DNA of 64,000 bases, from assembly GCF_023276405.1 (NCBI RefSeq), contig NZ_JALRMO010000001.1, forward strand, positions 4,960,001 through 5,024,000, in the 5' to 3' direction. This stretch comes from Paenibacillus hamazuiensis (GTDB taxonomy: Bacteria; Bacillota; Bacilli; Paenibacillales; NBRC-103111). Shown in pieces: positions 8,206-16,460 of the stretch. Below the pieces are notes generated by a model. The model saw nothing but the letters and a program-made list of their open reading frames with translations. It was not told the origin of the DNA and made no database searches. The number at the start of each line of letters is the position of its first letter. Position 1 is the stretch's first letter. A program made the translations under genes and the position numbers.

Positions 8206-8232
8206 AGAAAAAAGAGCCATCCGGCTCTTTTT
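8206..8232 (-). terminator. Terminator of the yuiB-like gene
   Basis: On the minus strand AAAGAGCC pairs with GGCTCTTT around GGAT and ends in a T-run; it begins within a few bases of the stop codon. Confidence 0.8.
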
Positions 8233-8234
8233 CT

Positions 8235-8531
8235 CTAAAACATCTTATATCCCTTCATGCGCAGCGATTTGATAGTGGAGCCGCTTAACGCCGCTCCGAC
8301 GAGACCGGCCAATGCCGAAACGTAGTCCGACACGCCGTACCCGGAGACGCTTTGTCCGAACGGAACGGCATCCCGCTGCCAAGCCCATATAACAAGTCCG
8401 ATCACCAGCGCTATGTAACCGTATATCGGAAACCATGTCGTTTTCATCAGCATGTTTAAAATAAAACCGATCCCGAAAAACAACACGAACATCAGCACAA
8501 TCACAATCATCAATTGCAGCAATCCGGACAT
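8235..8531 (-). CDS. yuiB: YuiB-like small membrane protein
   Basis: The 98 residues hold two N-terminal hydrophobic segments (about 5-28 and 36-52) and a less hydrophobic C-terminal segment ending in a basic tail. The start aligns with B. subtilis YuiB, including the shared core FVLFFGIGF followed by LNM. YuiB's function is unknown. In B. subtilis it lies near a type II NADH dehydrogenase gene, and a homologue of that enzyme is 2.3 kb away here, which supports the family call. The ATG at 8531 has GAAGGGG almost touching it, a tight spacing, but the family alignment supports this start. It has its own terminator. Confidence 0.7.
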   Translation of the reverse strand: MSGLLQLMIVIVLMFVLFFGIGFILNMLMKTTWFPIYGYIALVIGLVIWAWQRDAVPFGQSVSGYGVSDYVSALAGLVGAALSGSTIKSLRMKGYKMF

Positions 8532-8672
8532 CCCCTTCGTTAATGTAAACCTTATGTTCTTATTTTAGACAAAATAAGGTCTCCGGTAAAGTGAACGTCC
8601 CGTGAACTTGAAGCCGTTCATTTGCCCTTTTTCCTCAGATTGGATACAATGATACAAGCGATTTTATTAAGC

Positions 8673-8740
8673 CTGCAAAAAGTGACAGAACCTCTGCGCC
8701 GTACTCCTGTTACGTTTTGGAGAGCTCGGTTAATACAATT
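8673..8740 (+). repeat. R1 palindromic repeat, degenerate copy upstream of hemQ
   Basis: CAAAAAGTGACAGAACCTCTG, then a core, then GTTACGTTTTGGAGAGCTC and GGTTAATAC follow the R1 pattern, including the right-hand extension seen at 3681. The outer C/G runs are mostly lost. It ends about 20 bp before the hemQ start, so it lies in the promoter or leader. Confidence 0.65.
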
Positions 8741-8761
8741 ATAAACCAAGGAGTGTTGAAT

Positions 8762-9508
8762 ATGAGCGAAGCCGCACAAACATTGGAAGGCTGGTATGCG
8801 CTGCACGATTTTCGCGCGATCGACTGGAACGCCTGGAAGTCGCTGACTGCCAAGGAGCGCAGCACCGCGGAAGACGAGCTGCGCACGCTGCTCCATGAAT
8901 ACCGTCAGGCGGAGGAGCAAAAAACCGGCAGCACGGCATTTTACAGCATCGTCGGCCAAAAGGCGGATTTTATGTTCATGCACCTGCGCGAAACGCTGGA
9001 AGAGCTGAACGACTTGGAAACCCGGTTCAATAAATCGATTTTCGCCCAGGTGACCGTACCGACATACTCCTACGTATCGGTCGTCGAGCTGAGCAGCTAC
9101 TTGGCCAAGCCGGGCGTCGATCCGATGGAAGATCCGGAGCTTGTCGCCCGCCTGAAGCCGATTTTGCCGAAATCCAAACATATCTGCTTTTACCCGATGA
9201 ATAAAAAACGCGAAGGCAGTGACAACTGGTACATGCTGACGATGGAAGAGCGCAAAAACATGATGCGCAGCCACGGCATGATCGGCCGCGGCTATGCGGG
9301 CAAGGTAAAGCAGATCATCACCGGATCCGTCGGTCTTGACGATTGGGAGTGGGGCGTTACGTTGTTCGCCGACGATGCCTTGCAGTTTAAAAAGCTCGTC
9401 TACGAAATGCGCTTTGACGAAGTGAGCGCGCGTTTCGGCGAATTCGGCGAGTTCTATGTAGGCAACCTGCTGACCGATGAGAAGCTCGGCGGCATGCTGG
9501 CACTGTAG
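8762..9508 (+). CDS. hemQ: Coproheme decarboxylase HemQ
   Basis: HemQ performs the last step of the coproporphyrin-dependent haem pathway of Gram-positive bacteria. It converts coproheme III to haem b with peroxide. The 248 residues follow the chlorite-dismutase-fold family. [13 protein letters not shown] carries the catalytic Tyr, [12 protein letters not shown] lies in the middle, [14 protein letters not shown] carries the proximal haem-ligand His, and [15 protein letters not shown] is near the end. All are nearly identical to B. subtilis YwfI/HemQ. ATG at 8762 follows AAGGAG by 8 bases. It stands alone with its own terminator; other haem genes are not in the window, but ctaA (25160) uses its product. 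Confidence 0.96.
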   Translation: MSEAAQTLEGWYALHDFRAIDWNAWKSLTAKERSTAEDELRTLLHEYRQAEEQKTGSTAFYSIVGQKADFMFMHLRETLEELNDLETRFNKSIFAQVTVPTYSYVSVVELSSYLAKPGVDPMEDPELVARLKPILPKSKHICFYPMNKKREGSDNWYMLTMEERKNMMRSHGMIGRGYAGKVKQIITGSVGLDDWEWGVTLFADDALQFKKLVYEMRFDEVSARFGEFGEFYVGNLLTDEKLGGMLAL

Positions 9509-9550
9509 CCGGCTAAACCAGCCGGTGCAGGGCTGTTTACTTCACGCATC

Positions 9551-9593
9551 AAGCCTTCAAAATCACGTATTCGGTGATATTGAAGGCTTTTTA
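9551..9593 (+). terminator. Terminator of hemQ
   Basis: AAGCCTTCAA and ATCAC pair with GTGAT and TTGAAGGCTT around a short loop, then TTTTTA. The convergent methyltransferase gene ends 9 bp beyond, so it may act on both strands. Confidence 0.85.
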
Positions 9594-9601
9594 ATCGTTC
9601 C

Positions 9602-10414
9602 CTAAGCGGGCCTGATTCCGATAACAACGGTGGCATCCATCTCTTCGAATCTCACGACACGCGGGATCAGCCCGCAGAGATCGAAAATCTCCACTGTCTG
9701 CGGTGCCTGCCGTTCGCTTGTCTCGACCAGCAGACAGCCGCCCGGCCTCAGCCAAAGCGACGCCGAAGCCGCCACCCGCCGCTGGATGTCCAGCCCGTCC
9801 GGGCCGCCGTCGAGCGCGGCAGCCGCTTCATGCAGCCGGGCTTCCGGCGGCAGCATTCCGATCGCCCCGGTCGGTACGTAGGGGGCGTTGCAAACCAGAA
9901 CGTTTACGCGGCCCAACAGTGTACCGGGCAGCGGCTCATAAAGATCGCCTTCGTAGACGCATCCGCCGGCGGCTTCAACATTTCGGCGGGCGCAGCGCAC
10001 AGCAGCGGGATCGATGTCGGCGGCGTGGAGCTCGATCGCTCCAAGCTCCGCAGCCAGCGCAGCGCCTACCGCACCGGTGCCGCAGCACATATCGACCACG
10101 ATGTCTCCCGTTCGGGCGATCGCGGCGGCTTGGGCGACAAGAAATTCGGTTCGGCGGCGCGGAACGAACACTCCCGGTTCTACCGCTATTCGCAAACCGC
10201 AAAATTCCGCCCAGCCGATAATATATTCGAGCGGCTGCCCGGCGGCTCTGCGATCGGCCATGTCGGCGAGTTCCGCCTGTGTCTGCGCCGCAGAGATCAA
10301 CAGCTTGGCCTCCTCTTCGGCAAAAACGCAGCCGGCGGCCCGAAGTTTGCCCACGATACTTTCAAAAACGCCGTCGCCCAATAAACCGCTGTCTTTATCA
10401 TTTCTCAACCCCAT
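9602..10414 (-). CDS. PrmC-related N5-glutamine methyltransferase-like protein
   Basis: A class I SAM-dependent methyltransferase of the HemK/PrmC superfamily, 270 residues. A helical N-terminal domain is followed by GVFVPRRRTEFLV. The SAM-binding motif is VVDMCCGTGAVGAAL, and the catalytic-loop motif is NAPYVP in place of the NPPY of true PrmC. NAPYVP marks a related subfamily whose substrate is uncertain, so I do not call it release-factor methyltransferase. ATG at 10414 follows GGGATG by a few bases; GTG at 10441 has no better site. It is convergent with hemQ. Confidence 0.75.
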   Translation of the reverse strand: MGLRNDKDSGLLGDGVFESIVGKLRAAGCVFAEEEAKLLISAAQTQAELADMADRRAAGQPLEYIIGWAEFCGLRIAVEPGVFVPRRRTEFLVAQAAAIARTGDIVVDMCCGTGAVGAALAAELGAIELHAADIDPAAVRCARRNVEAAGGCVYEGDLYEPLPGTLLGRVNVLVCNAPYVPTGAIGMLPPEARLHEAAAALDGGPDGLDIQRRVAASASLWLRPGGCLLVETSERQAPQTVEIFDLCGLIPRVVRFEEMDATVVIGIRPA

Positions 10415-10471
10415 ATAATCATCCCATTTCTTCCGGCGCACCTTTATCGCTTTATTGAACTCTTTGAGGCC

Positions 10472-10506
10472 AAAAAAACCGCGCTCTTCTGCCGGAGCAC
10501 GGTTTT
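10472..10506 (-). terminator. Terminator of the ndh-linked operon
   Basis: On the minus strand AACCGTGCTC pairs with GAGCGCGGTT (one mismatch) followed by TTTTTTT, about 20 bp beyond the stop of the 91-residue gene. Confidence 0.8.
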
Positions 10507-10526
10507 ATACTTTAAAATAATATATG

Positions 10527-10802
10527 TCAATCGTCGTCTTCGTCGGCAAGCGCTGCGAGCTGGCGGTCCATCTCGGCTTTGCGGGCCAAATACTGTTCCG
10601 TATCGCGGTCGCGCTGCCTGCTTTTTTCCTTCAAACGTTCGATGGCCGGTAAAATCAGAATGTCGATTTCCTTCTGGATAACAGCCGACAGATCGTAACG
10701 ACTCTGTTCTTCCAAATAATGGCCGACATCGATCAGTGCATTATAGCGGTCCAGCTCTTCCCTCGTCAGCAGTCCGCGTACCTGAACGCTGCAGTGCCTC
10801 AC
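10527..10802 (-). CDS. Conserved hypothetical, 91 residues, coupled to the NADH dehydrogenase gene
   Basis: No family recognised. The protein is charged, predicted helical and probably soluble (long E/K/R-rich helices, acidic tail LADEDDD). GTG at 10802 abuts the ndh stop codon (TAG then GTG), with GAAGGG inside the ndh end as the ribosome site. Translational coupling is therefore likely. The operon ends at the terminator at 10472. A role linked to the dehydrogenase is inference from position only. Confidence 0.7.
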   Translation of the reverse strand: MRHCSVQVRGLLTREELDRYNALIDVGHYLEEQSRYDLSAVIQKEIDILILPAIERLKEKSRQRDRDTEQYLARKAEMDRQLAALADEDDD

Positions 10803-11993
10803 CTAAAATCGACCCTTCTTCAAAACGAGCGGAATTCCGCCGATAATGTACAAATAACGGATATCGATAATTTTCTTCATCACGGCAGCGGTGCCGCCCT
10901 TGATTTTGCGCGAGCCTACGATGCCGATCGCTTCGCCTTTTCCGAGCGACGCAACGGTGCCTTTCGGCTTGTATTCAAACGCTTTGAGCGCCGTTCCGCG
11001 AATCGACGCCACCAGATTGTGCGCACAAACGTCGGCTTGCTGCATCGAAATTTGCGCCGTCGGCGGGTAGGGCCGGCCTTCCGGGGACATCACGATCGAG
11101 CAATCGCCGAGAATGTACACGTTATCGTGTCCCGGTGCACGCAGGAACTCATCTACCTTGATGCGTCCGCGCATCGTTTCAAACCCGGCTTCCTCGAGAA
11201 GGTGATTGCCGCGCACGCCGCCCGTCCAGATGACGGTGCTGGACTTGATTTCTTCGCCGGTCGCAAGCACGACGCCTTCCGGCGTGCACTCTTTGATCGC
11301 CGTCGCAATCTTGAACGTAACCCCTTTATTGGCAAGCACGCCCATCGCATATTCGACGAGTTCCGGATCAAAGCCCGGAAGCGCCGTCGGGGCTGCTTCG
11401 ATATTGTAAATTTTTACAAGTCCCGGATCGACGTCGAATTCCTTGCACAATTCCGGAATGCGGTCAGCGAGCTCGCCGACAAACTCGATGCCCGTAAATC
11501 CGGCCCCGCCGACAACAAAGGTCAGGTAATCCGTTCTGTGCGGCTCGCGTTTGAACTTGGCGAACTGATATTCGATATGCTCGCGGATGAAGCGCACGCT
11601 GTTGATGCTGCGAATGCTGAGCGCATATTCCTTCAGCCCCGGGATACCGAATGTCTCCGGCTCGCCTCCAAGACCGATGACCAGATAGTCGTAAGAGAGG
11701 CTGCCTTCTTCCAAAATAACCTTCTTCTCTTGCAGGCGGATTTGCACAACGGTCGATTTGACAAAATCCACTTTGAACTCGTCGATCAGCTTTAAAATAT
11801 TAACGCGGGCATTTTCAGGATCGTCCGTCCCTGCCGCGGGCATATGCAAATGTGTAGTAATGTAATGGTAGTCATGTTTGTTAACCAAAGTGACATCGGC
11901 TTCGTTATAGTTCAATTCCTTCTGCAAACGAATAGCCGTTACGATGCCGCCGTAACCCGCTCCCAAAATGACTATTCTCGGTATTCGACTCAT
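10803..11993 (-). CDS. Type II NADH:quinone dehydrogenase (YumB/Ndh-like)
   Basis: A 396-residue membrane-associated flavoprotein that passes electrons from NADH to menaquinone without pumping protons. The N-terminal Rossmann motif for FAD is ILGAGYGG. A second Rossmann motif, [11 protein letters not shown], is for [12 protein letters not shown] near residue 300 is the FAD-contacting motif, and the C-terminus is amphipathic ([16 protein letters not shown]). ATG at 11993 follows GGAAGGGA by a good distance. It is the first gene of a two-gene operon. A second oxidoreductase of this type lies at 20057, next to mqnE, and both would use menaquinone. Confidence 0.9.
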   Translation of the reverse strand: MSRIPRIVILGAGYGGIVTAIRLQKELNYNEADVTLVNKHDYHYITTHLHMPAAGTDDPENARVNILKLIDEFKVDFVKSTVVQIRLQEKKVILEEGSLSYDYLVIGLGGEPETFGIPGLKEYALSIRSINSVRFIREHIEYQFAKFKREPHRTDYLTFVVGGAGFTGIEFVGELADRIPELCKEFDVDPGLVKIYNIEAAPTALPGFDPELVEYAMGVLANKGVTFKIATAIKECTPEGVVLATGEEIKSSTVIWTGGVRGNHLLEEAGFETMRGRIKVDEFLRAPGHDNVYILGDCSIVMSPEGRPYPPTAQISMQQADVCAHNLVASIRGTALKAFEYKPKGTVASLGKGEAIGIVGSRKIKGGTAAVMKKIIDIRYLYIIGGIPLVLKKGRF

Positions 11994-12347
11994 GGTTTAT
12001 CCCTTCCATCACGTATCTTTTTTAGGTTAATATGTGAAAAATTACACAAGCGGCGCCGAAAGATACCGTTCCTATCCTTAATGTATCCTCTTCTCTAAAA
12101 AAATATGATCACAAGGCATGATTCGACAACATATTTAACCAATTCAAAAGACATGATACAATGCAACGTGCAAAATGGCAAGTATTATTTTGGCTAAAAT
12201 TAGTGGGAATAACGTAACCTAACGTTCGGAAATGAAGCATATTCTCCCTTTTACTGCAATTTCGCCGATTTGTCCGCCATATACCTCATTTATTGGTTTA
12301 ATTTTAATTTGCCAGCCTCTTAACCCGACGTATAGCGATTATAATAG
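11994..12347. other. Intergenic stretch, no gene seen
   Basis: AT-rich spacer of about 350 bp between the ndh start and the sda terminator. No ribosome site followed by a credible frame, and no strong inverted repeat. It presumably holds the ndh promoter, which I could not place. Confidence 0.6.
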
Positions 12348-12351
12348 TACG

Positions 12352-12381
12352 AAAAAAAAGAAACGCTCAGCTTACCTGAGC
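12352..12381 (-). terminator. Terminator overlapping the end of sda
   Basis: On the minus strand GCTCAG pairs with CTGAGC around GTAAG, then TTTC and an eight-T run. The stem includes the sda stop codon. Confidence 0.8.
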
Positions 12382-12519
12382 ATTTCCCGGATAAAATTCG
12401 ACATTTAATTGTCGGCGCTTAATTTCTTCAAGCAGCAATTCGACAAATTCCTTGTCCAGCTGCAGATCCAGCGCTTTATAATAGGAGTCGATCAATACTT
12501 CGTTGCTGATCATTCTCAT
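12367..12519 (-). CDS. sda: Sporulation checkpoint protein Sda (KinA inhibitor)
   Basis: Sda is a tiny antikinase that binds the dimerisation domain of sporulation kinases such as KinA and blocks phosphorelay entry when replication is blocked or newly begun. The 50 codons start MRMISNEVLIDSYYKAL and continue QLDKEFVELLLEEIKRR. This is the two-helix hairpin of B. subtilis Sda with the same spacing. The C-terminal tail differs from Bacillus Sda. ATG at 12519 follows AGGTGA. A terminator overlaps the stop, and DnaA-box-like sites lie 70-170 bp upstream, as in B. subtilis where DnaA drives sda. Confidence 0.9.
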   Translation of the reverse strand: MRMISNEVLIDSYYKALDLQLDKEFVELLLEEIKRRQLNVEFYPGNAQVS

Positions 12520-12589
12520 CCGGCATCACCTATCCACTGGAAATTTAATATTATATTACCATGGCCTGAACCGTAGAACAAGCGTTCCG

Positions 12590-12688
12590 CTATCCACAGG
12601 TGATTGTGAATATCCTGTGTGTAACTTGTTGATATGTGTCAAAACCTGTCTGGTCTCGGGGTGAATAATGTGGATAAAGTTATACACA
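12590..12688. promoter_or_regulatory. DnaA-box cluster upstream of sda
   Basis: Against TTATNCACA: a perfect TTATCCACA on the minus strand (12669-12677), a perfect TTATACACA on the plus strand (12680-12688), and CTATCCACA with one mismatch (12590-12598). A 7-of-9 site, TTACACACA, lies on the minus strand near 12616. The two perfect sites are 2 bp apart and divergent. DnaA boxes control sda in B. subtilis; that they do so here is inference. Confidence 0.75.
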
Positions 12689-12737
12689 GTCCACATTTAT
12701 TTTGTTTGATAAAAAAAATTAATCGACGAGGAGTCAT

Positions 12738-13020
12738 CCCCTAAATCCCCCTAATAGGGGGACCCCATGCTTACGAAGCTGGCTTTGCTCCGCAAAGCCC
12801 TCAAGGCGCTCGGGCGCCCTGGACCCGCCCGGTTCAAGGGAATGCTCGCTTCTAGTTCGCGTTTGCCCGGTATGGATTTTTTGCCTTCGGACAAAAAATC
12901 CTATGCCGAGCACGCTGTACTTTGGATGCGGTGCCTGGGGAGAAGGTATGTGCCTCGTCCCACGCGTTTGGCTGCATGGATTTTGCCTTGGCAAAATCCT
13001 ATGCGGCCACGCTCTACGTT
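12738..13020 (+). repeat. R3 double-hairpin element E3
   Basis: The head CCCCTAAATCCCCC and a CCCCC-TAATA-GGGGG hairpin are followed by a 40 bp insert unique to this copy (around 12768-12805). Then come the GGCGC/GCGCC stem, hairpin 1 (12859-12915) and hairpin 2 (12964-13012). Hairpin 1 pairs GGATTTTTTG with CAAAAAATCC; hairpin 2 pairs GGATTTTGCC with GGCAAAATCC. It fills the gap between the sda control region and the DUF2500 gene. Confidence 0.85.
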
Positions 13021-13057
13021 CCTCTGCAATTCATTAAAGAGTTCATTCCACTTTCAA

Positions 13058-13420
13058 TTACAGACTTCTTTGAAAATGATGAAACCTGGTGCCTTGGTAG
13101 GTTAAAACGCCTTGATCTCCTTCGGCCAGCAGGCCGAATTGCTTGTCCTTCAGCTGCAGCTCCAATCTTTCCTTGTTCGCGAACTCGAAGGTGGCATAAT
13201 ACGACGTGCTCGCGCTGGTGTTGCCGCTCCCGCCCCATACGTCGGTTCGTTTGGCAACGATGCGTGCCGGAACGGTGACAACCTCCGACGCGTTATTGGA
13301 GATCCACGTGCCGGCGTTCTTTAAAATTTGATAGACGATCGTTATGACAATAACAGCGAAAATAGCCCAGAAAAAAACAAAAAACAGGTTAACCGGAAAC
13401 GGGGACGGACTAAAACTCAA
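13058..13420 (-). CDS. DUF2500 family membrane-anchored protein
   Basis: The 120 residues have one N-terminal transmembrane helix (about 11-31) and then a soluble beta-rich domain. This domain contains VPARIVAKRTDVWGG, YYATFEF and GVLTYQGTRFHHF, as in the DUF2500 family. The domain has no known function. It should sit outside or on the membrane surface. The start is TTG at 13420, supported by GGAGGG 9 bases upstream. It stands alone, with no clear terminator before R3 element E3 downstream. Confidence 0.8.
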   Translation of the reverse strand: MSFSPSPFPVNLFFVFFWAIFAVIVITIVYQILKNAGTWISNNASEVVTVPARIVAKRTDVWGGSGNTSASTSYYATFEFANKERLELQLKDKQFGLLAEGDQGVLTYQGTRFHHFQRSL

Positions 13421-13725
13421 CGAGACAACCCTCCTTTGACGAAATCTGCTTTAGATTTATGACGCATTTTCCTGCCAAAAAGGTACAAATTTTTTCGAAA
13501 TAATTATTTATAGCATGCTTCCATAATGAAGCCTACTTATGCACAGCTTGTTGACAACCGTTGTTGTTAATATGTGTGCAACTGATAAAAAACGTTTTCC
13601 ATTACGTCTATTCCCCTTGTTGATTTGTTAATAAAGCTGTGAATATTTGATGAAACCCGGAGCCGAAAATGAGATTGAAAGAATCGGCGCGATTTGCTAA
13701 CATGGACGTATACTGCACAACGACG
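13421..13725. other. Intergenic stretch ahead of the DUF4157 gene
   Basis: AT-rich, with several GTTGTTG-type runs. I see no credible frame and no consensus promoter with good spacing. A transcript starting here would meet the terminator at 13726-13768 before reaching the DUF4157 gene. Confidence 0.5.
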
Positions 13726-13768
13726 AAAAACCCGTAGCAGCGCACGCTGATCAACGGGTTTTTTATTT
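13726..13768 (+). terminator. Leader terminator or attenuator before the DUF4157 gene
   Basis: AAAAACCCGT pairs with AACGGGTTTT around a 17-base loop and ends TTTTTTATTT. The DUF4157 ribosome site begins about 6 bases later. No plus-strand gene lies upstream for 4 kb, so it must stop a transcript begun in this gap or arriving by read-through. Confidence 0.7.
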
Positions 13769-13786
13769 ATAAATGGAGGGGATTCG

Positions 13787-14374
13787 ATGAGCCGAGTCAA
13801 CAAAAGCGAAAGACCTGCCGTCCTCAGAGCGGAAGACCAGCGGGCGAATAAGCCGGCCGGGCATAAGCCGCAAACGCCTGTACACGGCCATATGACTCAC
13901 GACTCGATCATGCAGCTTCAACAAGCGATCGGCAACCAGGCAACTATGCAGCTGATGAGCAGTTCGGCAAAAACGGAACCCGATGAAACGGACGAAACCC
14001 TCATCGTTCAAAAACGTGAAAACCAAACCGGAATGCCCGATCGGCTGAAGGAAGGACTTGAATCGCTATCCGGATTCGATTTATCCGACGTTCGCGTTCA
14101 TTACAATTCGGATAAGCCGTCTCATATGCAGGCGAAGGCTTACGCCCAAGGCAATGAAATTCATGTGGCGAGCGGACAGGAAAAGCATTTGCCGCATGAA
14201 GGATGGCATGTCGTCCAGCAGCGACAGGGAAGAGTAAGACCGACCCTGCAGCAAGGCGGAGTATCGATTAATGATGATACTTCCTTGGAGCGGGAAGCCG
14301 ACTTGATGGGCGCCAAAGCTTTCGATACGGCTGCAGCGGCTGTGCAGTATAAACGCGGAAGGAGCCGGAAATAA
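13787..14374 (+). CDS. DUF4157 (eCIS-core) domain protein
   Basis: The 195 residues begin with a disordered, charged region. A short helix follows (MQLQQAIGNQATMQLM near residue 44), a motif typical of DUF4157 proteins. The domain itself (about 85-165) contains FDLSDVRVHYNSDKP, ALAYAQG-like AKAYAQGNEIHVASG and the zinc-type HEGWH motif (LPHEGWHVVQQRQG). In extracellular contractile injection systems such domains occur on cargo proteins. Here no sheath, spike or ATPase gene is near, so it is a stand-alone copy of unknown role. It lacks a signal peptide. ATG at 13787 follows GGAGGGG. A leader terminator precedes it. Confidence 0.82.
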   Translation: MSRVNKSERPAVLRAEDQRANKPAGHKPQTPVHGHMTHDSIMQLQQAIGNQATMQLMSSSAKTEPDETDETLIVQKRENQTGMPDRLKEGLESLSGFDLSDVRVHYNSDKPSHMQAKAYAQGNEIHVASGQEKHLPHEGWHVVQQRQGRVRPTLQQGGVSINDDTSLEREADLMGAKAFDTAAAAVQYKRGRSRK

Positions 14375-14390
14375 CAAATTTCCGGCTTTT
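14363..14390 (+). terminator. Terminator overlapping the DUF4157 stop codon
   Basis: AGCCGGAAAT pairs perfectly with ATTTCCGGCT around AACAA, followed by a short T-run. The stop codon lies in the loop side of the stem. Confidence 0.75.
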
Positions 14391-14499
14391 CGCGTGCCTT
14401 CTTCCGAACGGGTTTACGATAACGGAGCAGAAAAGTATCGGCGTATTTTCCGTATTAGATAAGGCGCTTAAGACAAAACGTTCGCTTGCTTGATTAGAA

Positions 14500-15732
14500 T
14501 TAAAATGTCACAGGCAACTTGGCCAACGATCTCAGTGTGCTGAAATTATAATCGAGCTGTTCCGATTCATTGGCGAGCTTCAGGTTAGGAAACCGCCGCA
14601 GCAAAGTGCCGAAAGCGATTTGACCCTCCAGACGGGCAAGCGGAGCTCCCAAACAGTGATGAATCCCCTTCCCGAAAGCCAGGTGTTCGTTTTCCTCGCG
14701 TGTAATATCGAGCGCCTCGGGATTGGAGAACTTATGCGGGTCAATGTTGGCACCGGCCAAAGAGATTACCACCGTTTCGCCTTTGCGGATGGTCTTCCCG
14801 TGAAGGGTGATATCCTCGCCGGCAAAACGGTTCGTGATCATGATGGGTCCGGCATAACGCAGCAGCTCTTCGACGGCCGATGGGAGCAAGGATGGATTTT
14901 CACGCAGCAAACGCATCTGCTCGGGATGCCGCAGCAGCGCGAGTATGCCATTACTAATCAGATTGACCGTCGTTTCGTGCCCGGCTGTAATCAGCAGCCA
15001 AATGGTCGAAAGCAGCTCGTTTTCGCTTAAGCTTTCCCCTTCATCATGGGCTTGCACCAACCCGCTCGTCACATCATTGCCGGGATTTCTGCGCTTCTCG
15101 GCGAGCAGTTCTTTAATATACTGAATGAACTCCTCAAGCGCGGTGGTTACTGCGGCCGAATCGCGCGGATCCAAAGCGGCTTTTCCAAGCTTATGCGTCC
15201 AGTCCCGAAACCGGTTCCGGTCTGCAGCGGGAATTCCCAGCATGTCGGAAATGACAATGATGGGAAGCGGAAAGGCAAAATCCGCAATCAGCTCCATCCT
15301 GCCCTGCCCTTCTACATGATCCAGCAGTTCGTCCGCAATCCGCTGAATGCCTGGCTGCAACCCCTCGATCATCTGAGGCGTGAAAGCCTTGGAGGCCAAT
15401 CTGCGAAGGCGGGTATGATCCGGCGGATCGACAGAAAGCATGTTCGGCATATTTTTCATCCATTCGATCAATTTGTTGACGGATGCATTTTGCACTGCCG
15501 CTGCTTCATGATCCTGCTGCGGTGCGAGCTTCCGCATATCTTTAAGAAAACGGGGGTCCTTCAATATTGCGGAAACATCGTCATGGCGGAAGACAATCCA
15601 TGCTCCCCCCATGCCGAAAAAGTCGTCCAAACGGTAGAGAGGCTCTTGATGTTCGGCAAGCCGTCGATAAAAAGCAAAGAAATCGCGCATCGTCTCCGGC
15701 GAAGTAAAATCGCTGCTGATGATTTTCTCCAT
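14500..15732 (-). CDS. Cytochrome P450
   Basis: A soluble haem-thiolate monooxygenase of 410 residues, class I bacterial type. The I-helix oxygen-activation motif is AGHETT, the K-helix ExxR motif lies in EELLRYAG, and the Cys loop is FGKGIHHCLGAPLAR. The layout recalls the CYP107/CYP109 group, but the substrate is not predictable. No ferredoxin or reductase gene is adjacent. ATG at 15732 has AAAGGGG 10 bases upstream; the ATG at 15738 would be too close. The gene follows its TetR regulator by about 45 bp on the same strand, so both are probably transcribed from the operator-bearing promoter at 16411-16460. Confidence 0.93.
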   Translation of the reverse strand: MEKIISSDFTSPETMRDFFAFYRRLAEHQEPLYRLDDFFGMGGAWIVFRHDDVSAILKDPRFLKDMRKLAPQQDHEAAAVQNASVNKLIEWMKNMPNMLSVDPPDHTRLRRLASKAFTPQMIEGLQPGIQRIADELLDHVEGQGRMELIADFAFPLPIIVISDMLGIPAADRNRFRDWTHKLGKAALDPRDSAAVTTALEEFIQYIKELLAEKRRNPGNDVTSGLVQAHDEGESLSENELLSTIWLLITAGHETTVNLISNGILALLRHPEQMRLLRENPSLLPSAVEELLRYAGPIMITNRFAGEDITLHGKTIRKGETVVISLAGANIDPHKFSNPEALDITREENEHLAFGKGIHHCLGAPLARLEGQIAFGTLLRRFPNLKLANESEQLDYNFSTLRSLAKLPVTF

Positions 15733-15778
15733 GATCATCTTACCCCTTTCACTCAAGTGAGTGGAAATGAACGTTTCA

Positions 15779-16396
15779 TTACGGTGAAATTCCGTATCGG
15801 ATCATATTGCAAAACCGGTTCATCTTATCGAAATAGTTTTCAACATACTCGTCGTCAATACTTTCGATTGCCGAAACTTCCGTCAGGAACTTCTTTTCAA
15901 AATGCTCCAAGGTGATCATGACCAACTCAAATGCTTGCTTGCACTCCACCCCCTCCCGAAGCGGAACCTTTTCAAACAGCTTTTCCCACACTTGATTTTT
16001 ATCTGCAATCACATTACCGTACTTTTCCTCTATATCCGTTTTCAGCTCGTCCGGCGTCGAATAGAAAGCTTCGTACACCAGCTTGTACTCATCGGGCGAA
16101 TTTCGAAAGTAATTGAATTTAAACCGGCTGAACTCATCCACGGCTTCGAAAAAATCGTCATACTCCAAAACGGAGTCGAGCCGAAGCTCCGCCCCGATCC
16201 TTTTGGAACAATGCTCAAGCAAGCTGAAATACAGCTTTTTCTTGCTCTTGAAATGATGAAAGATCAAAGCCTTGGAAATACCGGCCGCCTCCGCCAACAT
16301 CTCCGTCGAAGTATTTTTATATCCATGGCGCGCAAACAAAGACAGACAAGCCTCCAACACCTTTTCTCTTTCGTATAACTGCAGCGGCAAAAGCAT
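15779..16396 (-). CDS. TetR family regulator of the P450 operon
   Basis: The 205 residues have an N-terminal TetR-type HTH: ACLSLFARHGYKNTS, then MLAEAAGISKALIFHHFKSK. A variable ligand-binding C-terminal domain follows. The start is uncertain. GAGGAG lies only 2 bases before the ATG at 16396, whereas an in-frame TTG at 16390 has a better 8-base spacing. It is first in an operon with the P450 gene. Two matching palindromes with GACCRATYGGTC cores flank its promoter, so autorepression relieved by a small hydrophobic ligand is likely (inference). Confidence 0.88.
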   Translation of the reverse strand: MLLPLQLYEREKVLEACLSLFARHGYKNTSTEMLAEAAGISKALIFHHFKSKKKLYFSLLEHCSKRIGAELRLDSVLEYDDFFEAVDEFSRFKFNYFRNSPDEYKLVYEAFYSTPDELKTDIEEKYGNVIADKNQVWEKLFEKVPLREGVECKQAFELVMITLEHFEKKFLTEVSAIESIDDEYVENYFDKMNRFCNMIRYGISP

Positions 16397-16410
16397 CACT
16401 CCTCGACTAT

Positions 16411-16460
16411 GCTGACCAATCGGTCAGCTTTATTATTTGTTATGCTGACCGATTGGTCAA
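16411..16460 (-). promoter_or_regulatory. Autoregulated promoter with two TetR operators
   Basis: Minus strand: TTGACC (16455-16460), 17 bp, AATAAT (16432-16437). Operator 1 is the perfect palindrome GCTGACCAATCGGTCAGC (16411-16428) just downstream of the -10. Operator 2, GCTGACCGATTGGTCA (16444-16459), covers the -35 and spacer. The two share the same core and sit 33 bp apart, so bound repressors would block the polymerase site. Confidence 0.85.

Noticed and set aside
9602-10414. Naming this gene prmC
   Set aside because: The catalytic motif is NAPY, which marks a related subfamily, and the gene is not next to prfA.
12767-13105. 112-codon plus-strand frame across R3 element E3
   Set aside because: It reads through both hairpins and is not conserved in the other R3 copies.
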